DNA of 64,000 bases, taken from positions 45,501 through 109,500 of the forward strand of contig NZ_CCAE010000011.1 of the NCBI RefSeq assembly GCF_000723405.1, written 5' to 3'. The notes beneath the pieces are model-generated. The model worked only from the letters and a program-made list of their open reading frames with translations. It was not told the origin of the DNA and did not search any database. Source of the stretch: Hydrogenophaga intermedia (GTDB lineage Bacteria; Pseudomonadota; Gammaproteobacteria; Burkholderiales; Burkholderiaceae_C). The translations under genes were made by a program, and so were the position numbers. This document shows positions 53,424-60,419 of this stretch, one piece after another (position 1 is the first letter of the stretch; the number at the start of each line of letters is the position of its first letter).

Positions 53424-53813
53424 TCAAGGCTTCATTGCCACCCAGGTGGTCGACTTCGCGTGGATTGCGAACTCCTTCTTCGTGGCGCCTGCCTTGCTCC
53501 GTCGGATCCAGGTCTCACCGGACGGCAACTGGTACGTGACACCTACCTCGGGAGGACAGCCGGCACTGTCGAGATCATTGCGCTCCTTGGGACGTGCGCC
53601 GGACGGGCCGCCGACCAGCTCCTGGAGCGTCGCCTCCGCCTCGAAAGACTTCATCATCTTGATCAAGTGGATGACAGCATCCTTCTTGGTCTTTCCCATG
53701 TGAGCGAGCTTGTCAGATAGGAAGTTCATCGTGGATTCGAACTCCTTTGTCGACTGCTCTTCTGCCTGCTTCATCAATTGCTCCGCGTATTCGCGGAGTT
53801 CGGTGGCGCTCAT
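53424..53813 (-). CDS. H-NS-like nucleoid protein
   Basis: 129 aa from ATG 53813. N-terminal coiled-coil oligomerisation region (ELREYAEQLMKQAEEQSTKEFE), then a linker, and a C-terminal part TYQLPSGETWIRRSKAGATKKEF that parallels the Y..P.G.TW.G.G..P.W DNA-binding core of H-NS/Bv3F proteins but lacks the usual GRGRxPxW. It may act as an island-borne silencer. The 30-bp repeat copy 2 lies just upstream. Confidence 0.65.
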   Translation of the reverse strand: MSATELREYAEQLMKQAEEQSTKEFESTMNFLSDKLAHMGKTKKDAVIHLIKMMKSFEAEATLQELVGGPSGARPKERNDLDSAGCPPEVGVTYQLPSGETWIRRSKAGATKKEFAIHAKSTTWVAMKP

Positions 53814-53842
53814 GCGGGATGTATCTCGTTCAGTGTTGGTCA

Positions 53843-53872
53843 CCAAGGGCGCTCCTGAGAAGGTATTGGACG
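53843..53872. repeat. 30-bp dispersed repeat, copy 2
   Basis: CCAAGGGCGCTCCTGAGAAG and the following TATTGGACG, two mismatches from copy 1. It lies 30 nt upstream of the H-NS-like start, within the 53814-54108 gap, which otherwise holds no gene I can support. Confidence 0.6.
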
Positions 53873-54108
53873 TAGAGAAATTGGCCTGACAGGCGAATGG
53901 CGATGCGAAAGGCGAAGCGCACCCACCCGGGCCAGATGCAGATTTCGGCAAGGAATGAATGAGTCTATTCCACCGGACCGGGTCAACTCCCATCACGACA
54001 TTCCCATAGACGGTCACCTGTCTGCGTCCCATAATTGGTCACCATTGTTTTTGTAGGCTCGATTCGATAGTCTTTGTTGTTCTGAACGGATCAACGACCG
54101 AGTCGCAC

Positions 54109-54627
54109 GTGGGCAAGACATTGTCAATTTCAAGTTCGCCGAGGGGCGACGTCACGCTGTTCCTGGATGTTGATGGCGTGCTGCATCGCCGTGAACTAGG
54201 CGCCGAGAAGTTCACTGCCTTGCCGCAGCTACAAGAATCGATCCGCCGACACCCTCGGCTGGAAGTAGTCATCTCCAGTTCCTGGCGCGAGGTCTTCGAT
54301 TTCGAGGACCTCGTCGAGCTCTTCGATGAAGATCTGCGCCAGCAGATCGTCGGCACTACGCCTGTGCTGGATCTGGACACGGAGTTCGTCCGCCAGCGCG
54401 AGTGCGAGCAATGGATGGACACTCATCGACCCTCGGACCAAGAGTGGCTTGCCGTCGAAGACGAGCAAGCATTGTTCGAGCCTGGTTGCCCCCAGTTGCT
54501 ACTCGTCGACGGCAGCAAAGGGCTGCAGGTCGAGGACCTGAGGCGCCTGGATGAGCGCATCTCGGAGGCCTTGGCACGAGTGCCCGAACTCAAGCTGGCG
54601 CGATGGCGCTGCTGGCGCGCGGCATGA
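54109..54627 (+). CDS. HAD-superfamily phosphatase (Swiss-army-knife RNA-repair type)
   Basis: 172 aa, starting at GTG 54109. Motif I TLFLDVDGVLHRR (DxDGV), motif II VISSSWREVF, and an acidic motif IV region LAVEDEQALF. This matches the compact HAD branch found in RNA-repair style operons. It would remove phosphate from a small molecule or nucleic-acid end. It is followed by a zinc-ribbon gene and two metallophosphoesterases on the same strand. Confidence 0.72.
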   Translation: MGKTLSISSSPRGDVTLFLDVDGVLHRRELGAEKFTALPQLQESIRRHPRLEVVISSSWREVFDFEDLVELFDEDLRQQIVGTTPVLDLDTEFVRQRECEQWMDTHRPSDQEWLAVEDEQALFEPGCPQLLLVDGSKGLQVEDLRRLDERISEALARVPELKLARWRCWRAA

Positions 54628-54739
54628 AGCCTGAGGATGTAAGTTCCCCGGACTGGAAAGAGGCAGACCACGGCATGGGCGCAGGGCAACGTGTCGCCCT
54701 CTTCGGCGCAATGCGCACGGGGCGCAAACAGAGGACCAC

Positions 54740-55147
54740 ATGAACCACGAACACAACCAACAGCTGTTCGAGCGCTATCCGAAGATCTTCGAACATCGCG
54801 AGCGACTCTGGTGTCGAGACGGCTGGTTCGATTTGATCCACGCCCTGTGCGGGAAGCTTCAGGAGATCTCTGATCGCACCGGGTCTCAGGTCGTGGCTCG
54901 CCAGGCTAAGGAGAAATTCGGCGGTTTGCGCTTCTATGTGGATGGAGCCACGACGGAGCACGACAAGGCCATTGCAGAGGCTGAAACCGCCTCGCATCAC
55001 ACATGTGAAGTCTGTGGGAAGCCGGGAGAGATCAAAGTCGCATCTGGGTATGTGCAATGCCGCTGCCCTGCCCATATGCCCGAAGGGGCTATCACCCTGG
55101 AGGAGCAAAGGCAAGCTCTTCGAAAGGCCCACGATGATCTGGCCTAG
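54740..55147 (+). CDS. Zinc-ribbon hypothetical protein (135 aa)
   Basis: 135 aa from ATG 54740. The C-terminal zinc ribbon has CEVCG and CRCP pairs (HHTCEVCGKPGEI, YVQCRCPAH); the centre reads QAKEKFGGLRFYVDG, a pattern common in phage and island proteins of unknown function. Located 9 nt before the first metallophosphoesterase. Confidence 0.68.
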   Translation: MNHEHNQQLFERYPKIFEHRERLWCRDGWFDLIHALCGKLQEISDRTGSQVVARQAKEKFGGLRFYVDGATTEHDKAIAEAETASHHTCEVCGKPGEIKVASGYVQCRCPAHMPEGAITLEEQRQALRKAHDDLA

Positions 55148-55156
55148 GACGGGGCA

Positions 55157-55894
55157 ATGATTCTGTTCTGCGGTGACCCTCATGGTCGCTTTGACCACAT
55201 CCTGGAGGCCGCCGACAGGCACCAGGTTTGGGCAGTCGTCTTGCTCGGTGATCTGGAGGCGCCGGCGCCGCTGAGCCAGGTGCTGGCCCCGATCAAGGAG
55301 ATCACCTGGCTCATCCATGGCAACCATGACACCGACTCTGATCTCAGCTTCGCGCACCTGTGGGACGACGAGCTGGGGCAGAGGAGGAGCCTGCACGGCC
55401 AGGTGGTGGAGCTACCTGGTGGTGTGCGTGTGGCGGGCCTGGGCGGGGTTTTTCGGGAGTCGGTGTGGCACCCGGATCCTGGCTCGAAGAACCGCGGTCA
55501 GCCGTTCTTTCACAGCCCGCAGGAGCACGCCGCGCGTACGCCGCGGCAGGACCGCTGCAGGGGGATGCAGCACCGAAAACACTGGAGCTCGATCTATCCT
55601 GAAGTCATCGACAAGATGGCTGATCTCAGGGCGGACGTGCTGGTGACCCACGAGGCACCTGGCTACCACCCGCACGGCTTCGAAATTCTGGACACGCTGG
55701 CGCGATCGATGCGCGCGCGTACGACTGTACATGGCCATCAACACGATCGCCTGGACAGCTCAGCACGCTGGCCGGCACAGGGGTTCCAGAGTCACGGTGT
55801 GGGGCTGCGAGGGATCACGGCATTGACCCCAGAGGGCGAGATGGTTGTCATTCAGCCAGGCGAGCTGGACGAGGCCAGGACCTGGAGGGTTTGA
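55157..55894 (+). CDS. Calcineurin-like metallophosphoesterase 1
   Basis: 245 aa. Metal-binding motifs in order: GDPHGRFDHI (D, H), LLGDLEA (GD), IHGNHDTDS (GNHD), VLVTHEAPGYH (H), VHGHQHDR (GHxH). It is a binuclear metal phosphodiesterase or phosphatase. The start MILFCGDPHG resembles Ap4A-hydrolase-like or nucleic-acid enzymes. It ends 3 nt before the second enzyme. Confidence 0.85.
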   Translation: MILFCGDPHGRFDHILEAADRHQVWAVVLLGDLEAPAPLSQVLAPIKEITWLIHGNHDTDSDLSFAHLWDDELGQRRSLHGQVVELPGGVRVAGLGGVFRESVWHPDPGSKNRGQPFFHSPQEHAARTPRQDRCRGMQHRKHWSSIYPEVIDKMADLRADVLVTHEAPGYHPHGFEILDTLARSMRARTTVHGHQHDRLDSSARWPAQGFQSHGVGLRGITALTPEGEMVVIQPGELDEARTWRV

Positions 55895-55897
55895 GGA

Positions 55898-56725
55898 ATG
55901 CGCGCACTGGTTCTTTCCGATCTTCACCTCGAGTTCCACGGCTTCGAGACGGTGCACAACGGCCGCCGGATTGATGACGGGGTTGACGTGGTCGTCTTGG
56001 CGGGGGATATCGCTGCGGGGAACGACGGCATCGGGTGGGCCCGCAGGGCGTTCCCAAGCAAAGAAATCGTCTACGTGGTGGGCAACCACGAGTTCTATGG
56101 GGCGGTCTACGAGCTGCGAATGGAGGACCTGCGCGCCGCGGCGGAGATCGAAGGCGTGCATTTCCTCGAGCGCGACCGAGCGACGATCTCGGGCATCACC
56201 TTTCTCGGCGCAACCCTGTGGACCGACTTCAAGCTGTTCGACGAGCTGGAGTTTTCGATGGAGGAGGCGTACTACGGTCTGAACGACTTCGGTGCCATCA
56301 AGACCCACCTGCCCCGTGGCGAAGAAGAGGCGTACCAGATTGGCGTCTACCCGGGTCAGTCACCCTCTCGCTCGCGCAACTTCTTGCCGATCGATTCCGC
56401 GAAGATCCATGCGACGACTGTCGACTGGTTGAACGACGAGCTGGCCGCTGTAGAGTCAGCGAGGACGATTGTGGTGACCCACCACGCACCGCACAGAATG
56501 TCGATCCATCCGAGGTACCAGGCCGATGGGCTGACGCCTGCCTTCGCTTCAGATTTGGAACACTTGATGGGCCGCAGCCGGTACTGGATCCATGGCCATA
56601 TGCACGACAGCCAGCGCTACGTCGTCAACGGAACCGAGGTCGTTCTTAATCCGCGCGGCTACCCCATGTTCAGCGGCGGCTTTGAGAACAAGAACTTCGA
56701 TCCAACGCTGGCGATCGAGATCTGA
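55898..56725 (+). CDS. Calcineurin-like metallophosphoesterase 2
   Basis: 275 aa. Motifs LVLSDLHLEFHG (DxH), VLAGDIAAG (GD), VVGNHEFYG (GNHE), IVVTHHAPH (H) and YWIHGHMHDS (GHxH). It belongs to a different subfamily from its neighbour (YfcE/DR1281-like start). Having two non-identical enzymes 3 nt apart suggests successive steps or two substrates. The next gene starts 2 nt after its stop. Confidence 0.87.
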   Translation: MRALVLSDLHLEFHGFETVHNGRRIDDGVDVVVLAGDIAAGNDGIGWARRAFPSKEIVYVVGNHEFYGAVYELRMEDLRAAAEIEGVHFLERDRATISGITFLGATLWTDFKLFDELEFSMEEAYYGLNDFGAIKTHLPRGEEEAYQIGVYPGQSPSRSRNFLPIDSAKIHATTVDWLNDELAAVESARTIVVTHHAPHRMSIHPRYQADGLTPAFASDLEHLMGRSRYWIHGHMHDSQRYVVNGTEVVLNPRGYPMFSGGFENKNFDPTLAIEI

Positions 56726-56727
56726 AC

Positions 56728-56994
56728 ATGGCCAAGCTACCTGACCCGCTGCCGACTGCCAACGTCGCCGGATTCGTGGCAGAACTTGCACGCGAGCATG
56801 GCGTGGTCGTTATTCGAACAAAACTCGATCAGGTCGCAGAGAAACTGACTGAGCTTTCAGGCGATGACGTCAGGCTCGATGCCACTGAGCTCGCCCTGTT
56901 GAACCTCACGGAGCGCGGAATCATCACCGCCCGGGAGATGAACGTGCTCATTCTGAACCACATTCGCGAGCAGCGCCGATCTGGGTTGTCGTGA
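56728..56994 (+). CDS. Small hypothetical protein (88 aa)
   Basis: 88 aa, acidic and helical (NVAGFVAELAREHGVVVIRT, LLNLTERGIITAREMNVLIL), resembling an antitoxin or small DNA-binding partner in size. Two nt after metallophosphoesterase 2, same operon. No family assigned. Confidence 0.6.
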   Translation: MAKLPDPLPTANVAGFVAELAREHGVVVIRTKLDQVAEKLTELSGDDVRLDATELALLNLTERGIITAREMNVLILNHIREQRRSGLS

Positions 56995-57018
56995 CGTCCG
57001 CCAGGCGACTACTTGCTT

Positions 57019-57312
57019 ATGCCACTACCAAAATCCTTCTCCAATCTCACGGCTGGATTCCCCGACCAGATTCCACCCATGTATCAGGCAATGCACCGTG
57101 CCGCGATCTCAATGTACCAATCGCGAGGCGTGGACTTGGTGCTATATCAGGACTTTCTGCGCACGAGGCAAGAGGTCTTCGGTGGAAGTACCGGGGCCGA
57201 GTTCTTGCTCGGCCGTGCTGCCAACCCTGCGTTGCGAGATCTCGGACCGGAAGAACTGGCCGCGCTATTCCTGGAGATTGCTGAAGAAGATCTGCACAGA
57301 GCGACGTCATGA
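57019..57312 (+). CDS. Small hypothetical protein (97 aa)
   Basis: 97 aa from ATG 57019 (MPLPKSFSNLTAGFP). Helical, with YQAMHRAAISMYQSRGVDLV and LGPEELAALFLEIAEEDLHR. Last gene of the cluster starting at 54109; 24 nt after the preceding stop. Unknown. Confidence 0.55.
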   Translation: MPLPKSFSNLTAGFPDQIPPMYQAMHRAAISMYQSRGVDLVLYQDFLRTRQEVFGGSTGAEFLLGRAANPALRDLGPEELAALFLEIAEEDLHRATS

Positions 57313-57418
57313 GGTGCCAGCTGGCAGACCAACCTTAATTTCCGAGCGGACAGGCCCGGAACGTCCTGGACACCGCGGTTTTCAAGCTCCCGGCAGTTCC
57401 CACCGTCAGTTAGCCCTG

Positions 57419-57575
57419 TCGCCGGCAACCTCCAACCAGTTTTGACCCCTGCTTGGGCCTGTCCGAACCAAATTGACCGGTACTTGGCGTAGCGCACCCA
57501 GACCCAGTTAACCCAGTCGCCGGCGGGCGTTGACCAGCTTTTACCCCTCTTGGGCTTGTCCGAATCGAATTGACC
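57419..57575. repeat. Diverged pair of 60-bp direct repeats
   Basis: 57419-57478 and 57516-57575 both start GTCGCCGGC, share CCCCT..TTGGGC.TGTCCGAA and end AATTGACC. Such repeated ends are seen at insertion sequences of several families. A looser copy of the upstream stretch (GGCAGACCA.CCT.AA.TTCCGAG) occurs at 51419 and 57322. The 57313-57643 gap otherwise holds nothing I can support. Confidence 0.5.
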
Positions 57576-57643
57576 AGGCTCTGCCACCATGACTCTGGGC
57601 AGGAGTGCTGGCTAGATATACAGCCCATGAGATGATGCGGCGT

Positions 57644-57958
57644 ATGAATGATGTCGTGACGCCGTTGATCCCGGTGGCTTATGACGGGCGCGAGCAGGCG
57701 CTGGTCAAGCACCGACTGCTCGAGGACTATCTCGAGAAGCTCTTCTTGATCATTGGCATGGGGTCGAAGAACGGAGGCGGCAGCATTGAGCTCTGCTACG
57801 TCGATTGCTTCGCCGGCCCCTGGGGCGATCCGTCCGAGGATATGCAATCCACCTCGATCGCGATCTCGCTTACCACGCTCGACACCTGCCGCCAAAAGCT
57901 GGCGAGCATGGGCGTGTACGTCAAGATTCGGGCGCTCTATGTGGAAGCCAGGCGTGTC
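57644..57958 (+). pseudogene. Truncated TcmP-like (three-Cys-motif partner) gene
   Basis: From ATG 57644 the product reads MNDVVTPLIPVAYDGREQAL, then KHRLLEDYLEKLF and LCYVDCFAGPWGDPS, typical of the N-terminal third of TcmP proteins. After VEARRV (57958) the sequence jumps to DNA whose coding strand is the other one (LexA-like gene). The real C-terminal two-thirds are missing. An out-of-family tail continues to 58264. Confidence 0.65.
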
Positions 57959-58183
57959 GAACAGCGGCAGCTCAAAAAAGCGGGCTGTCGGCACCAGCTT
58001 CCCACCGGGGGCAGGCTGCAGGAAACCGGCGATCGAGAGTCGCTCTGCAAGCTTCACCGCCGCAGTCTTGGCTCGAAAACCCAATACCTTGCCCATGCCG
58101 GCATAGGACGGCAGAACGCCGTACCTTGCGTAATGGTCTCGCAGCCGGCTCAGGTGCGTTGCGTCGGTGTTAGGGTGTCCCAT
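57955..58183 (-). pseudogene. Truncated LexA/UmuD-like regulator
   Basis: From ATG 58183: HLSRLRDHYARYGVLPSYAG, then MGKVLGFRAKTAAVKLAERL and PGGKLVPTARFFELPL, the winged-helix N-terminal domain of LexA-type S24 proteins. The autoproteolysis domain is absent: near 57955 the frame runs antisense into the TcmP-like gene. The two fragments abut tail to tail, which points to a deletion joining two genes. Confidence 0.6.
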
Positions 58184-58194
58184 GCGGGCATTTT

Positions 58195-58212
58195 GGTGTA
58201 CGAACGTACACC
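58195..58212. promoter_or_regulatory. Palindromic operator of the LexA-like gene
   Basis: GGTGTACG AA CGTACACC, a perfect 8-bp inverted repeat with 2-nt centre, 12 nt upstream of the LexA-like ATG. Placement and symmetry suggest the autoregulatory site of that protein. Confidence 0.55.
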
Positions 58213-58273
58213 TTGCAAGGCGCATGTGGCGTGGCTGCGACTTCCTGCGGACTCAAAGGCGTAACCTGAGGAG

Positions 58274-59245
58274 TCAGTTCATACCCACCAGCTCAAGGTG
58301 TCGGACCTTGAGCTTCCTCGAGCTGGGCAAAACGTCGATTGAGAGCACCAGTCGTCGCAACGATGTGGCGTCGTTCGAGAACCAGCCCAAAAGCCTATCT
58401 ACTTTTGGCGGAGCACCAGGTGGCGGTGGGACAACAAGGCCAGGCACCGAAGACAGCCCGGTTGCACCGTACGCATTGAGGCTGTGGCAGATGGCGCCTG
58501 CTGCGAGATCTGCTATGGCGACAAAGTCCTCAAGGTCACGCTTGCCGGTGTCGGATGCCGTCGTGGCAACCCGCAGGTGGCCCAATCGGTGTTGCAAGTA
58601 GTGGCTAGCAATGTTCCCGAAGGCATTGGTGAAGAGCGTGTGGCGCTCGACGTTCGCTGCGATTTCGTCTTCATCGGTGATCCACAGGACGTCCTGCAGT
58701 TCACGAGAAAGGCCAGCGAGAACAAGGGCCATGACATGGCAAATTCGCAGCACCCGCTCCTGCGTGCGCGCCGGCCACTCGATGAGTTTTTTGAACTCGT
58801 CAGGCACCTCTGGCTGCACCTCATCTGCGTCGAATATCGAGCCGATTTGCTTGTCGAAGAGCACGACCAATAGCAGGCCGGGGATCAGGTCAGCGGCGGA
58901 TAGGAAGTCAGGAAGTGCTGCCACGCGCAGTTTGTCGTTCAACGACTTGAAGGACATCCGGCGCCCGTCGGGAAGATGTGCTTTCCGGCACCGCACCCGA
59001 GCTTCGTCCCATGGTCTGAGCTTCATTGCGTCGGCAATAACGAAGGCCAGCGATTCGTACTGAGAGGAAGGATGCTGCCCACCGTAGTCGGAGCCGACGA
59101 GGATCTGCGTTGCAGTGTCGAAACTTGGCAGCGCCCCGTGCCTATGCATGTCGAGCGTCTTGAACACCCGGTTCAGGACGTTCATGGACCGCAGGTCAGG
59201 CCGATCGCCTAGGCGCCAGTTGTGCGCCAAGGGTGAGGCGATCAC
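58274..59245 (-). CDS. Hypothetical protein downstream of kfrA (DUF3800-like?)
   Basis: 323 aa. ATG 59245 overlaps the kfrA stop by 4 nt. The start TATQILVGSDYGGQHPSSQY followed by ESLAFVIAD resembles the first acidic strand of DUF3800/RNase-H-like proteins, but the remaining acidic residues are not convincing. The rest is helical with several Trp (KLIEWPARTQERVLRICH). Unknown function; the tight coupling to kfrA suggests a plasmid or island maintenance role. Confidence 0.6.
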   Translation of the reverse strand: MIASPLAHNWRLGDRPDLRSMNVLNRVFKTLDMHRHGALPSFDTATQILVGSDYGGQHPSSQYESLAFVIADAMKLRPWDEARVRCRKAHLPDGRRMSFKSLNDKLRVAALPDFLSAADLIPGLLLVVLFDKQIGSIFDADEVQPEVPDEFKKLIEWPARTQERVLRICHVMALVLAGLSRELQDVLWITDEDEIAANVERHTLFTNAFGNIASHYLQHRLGHLRVATTASDTGKRDLEDFVAIADLAAGAICHSLNAYGATGLSSVPGLVVPPPPGAPPKVDRLLGWFSNDATSLRRLVLSIDVLPSSRKLKVRHLELVGMN

Positions 59246-60294
59246 GCGGCGTCCCTCTTGCGCTTCGAGCCTCGCCGACTTGCATGGGCGACCTCGACTT
59301 CGCTGGAGCCTGCTTGCTTCCTAGAGGGGCCCAGCTTGGCCGCGAGCTCAGACAGCAGTACTTCCTGCGCGGTGCGTCCAACCAACTCCCGTTGCGCGGC
59401 GACAAGCTCAGCCTCGAGCTGCCGGATACGGACATCCCGTTCATCTACGAGTGCTTGCAAGCTCAGCTCTTGTTGCCGCGAGTCGACCTTGAGCTGCGCC
59501 AGCCGGTCCGCCACGGCGGTCAGTTGCTCGGACGCTGAGATTTGGGCCTTGAGGGCCTCCTCGAAGCGCTTGGCAACGGATTCGGTCGATTTCTCGGCCT
59601 TTACTCGTAGTTGCCGCTCGCGTTCAATCTCCCGGGCAGCGCGCCGCTCGGCGCCTTGCGCTCGCTCATCCGCCGCGCCGACGGTGGCCGCGAGTCGTTG
59701 GTTGAGTTCTGCCATCTGCTCGGCGGCGCGCTGGCGCTCTTCGATCAGCCGCACTTTCTCGTGCGCTAGCGCCTCACGAACCTCCTGGAGCCGGGCGCGC
59801 TCGGCCGCCAGTTCTTCGTGCGCCTGCCGCAGCACCTGAGCCTGTTCGGCCAGCTCGCCCTGTAGCTTGCTCGCCTTGGCACTCGCTTCGAATGCAGCTG
59901 CACCAGCAATCTCGGCACGCTCCTTCTCGGATTCGACGTTGGCCACGGCATCCGCCAGGCCTTGGCGCAGTCGCTCTTCGAAATCCCCCCTCGTCTGGGC
60001 GAGGGCCGTCTCCCAGAAGTGTCGGGCGGCTTGCAGCACGGGGTCGGGCACGCCGGCGGGAGCCGCGAAAGCCCCAGGATCCTGGATGCGCCGCCCCAGG
60101 TGCTTGAACCACTGCTCCAGCAGCGGCCCCACGGTGTTGGGTGAGCCGCTGCCCAGGTGCTGGCGCACCCGCTCGATCGTGGGTTTTTCGCCCGCAAGCA
60201 GCACGGCGTCGGCCGCGGCCCAGACGTCTTCACGCTGCACGCCGCGGCGTGGGCGGATCTCGTCTGCGCTGACGCTCGAACTTTTGATTTGCAT
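59242..60294 (-). CDS. kfrA: KfrA-like DNA-binding coiled-coil protein
   Basis: 350 aa. The N-terminal KfrA domain (residues 15-130: GVQREDVWAAADAVLLAGEK, VRQHLGSGSPNTVGPLLEQW) has the helix-turn-helix that binds its own promoter. Residues 120-320 form a long Ala/Glu/Arg coiled coil, and the C terminus is basic (RRGSKRKRD). KfrA is a plasmid-encoded autoregulated protein linked to stable maintenance. It is divergent from a tyrosine recombinase, with a palindrome in between. Confidence 0.85.
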   Translation of the reverse strand: MQIKSSSVSADEIRPRRGVQREDVWAAADAVLLAGEKPTIERVRQHLGSGSPNTVGPLLEQWFKHLGRRIQDPGAFAAPAGVPDPVLQAARHFWETALAQTRGDFEERLRQGLADAVANVESEKERAEIAGAAAFEASAKASKLQGELAEQAQVLRQAHEELAAERARLQEVREALAHEKVRLIEERQRAAEQMAELNQRLAATVGAADERAQGAERRAAREIERERQLRVKAEKSTESVAKRFEEALKAQISASEQLTAVADRLAQLKVDSRQQELSLQALVDERDVRIRQLEAELVAAQRELVGRTAQEVLLSELAAKLGPSRKQAGSSEVEVAHASRRGSKRKRDAA

Positions 60295-60320
60295 CGCCCT
60301 GCTCCGGTGGTTAAATTACC

Positions 60321-60343
60321 CACGATAAGAGATTGTTATCGTG
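60321..60343. promoter_or_regulatory. Inverted repeat between kfrA and the recombinase
   Basis: CACGATAA (60321-60328) and TTATCGTG (60336-60343), perfect 8-bp arms with 7-nt spacer, 27 nt upstream of the kfrA ATG in an AT-rich divergent promoter region. Best read as the KfrA operator. Confidence 0.65.
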
Positions 60344-60419
60344 CCTTATCGGCTTGATTTGTACGATTTCACACTTAGTACATATCAAATATCTCACCAC
60401 ACCGGCCTGAGCACAACAC

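Noticed and set aside
53292..53720. Plus-strand frames opposite the H-NS-like gene
   Set aside because: Shadow frames; the minus strand gives the coherent coiled coil and DNA-binding end.
57410..57954. Continuation of the LexA-like minus-strand frame
   Set aside because: Sequence there is antisense to the TcmP-like fragment and to intergenic repeats; no S24 peptidase motif is present.
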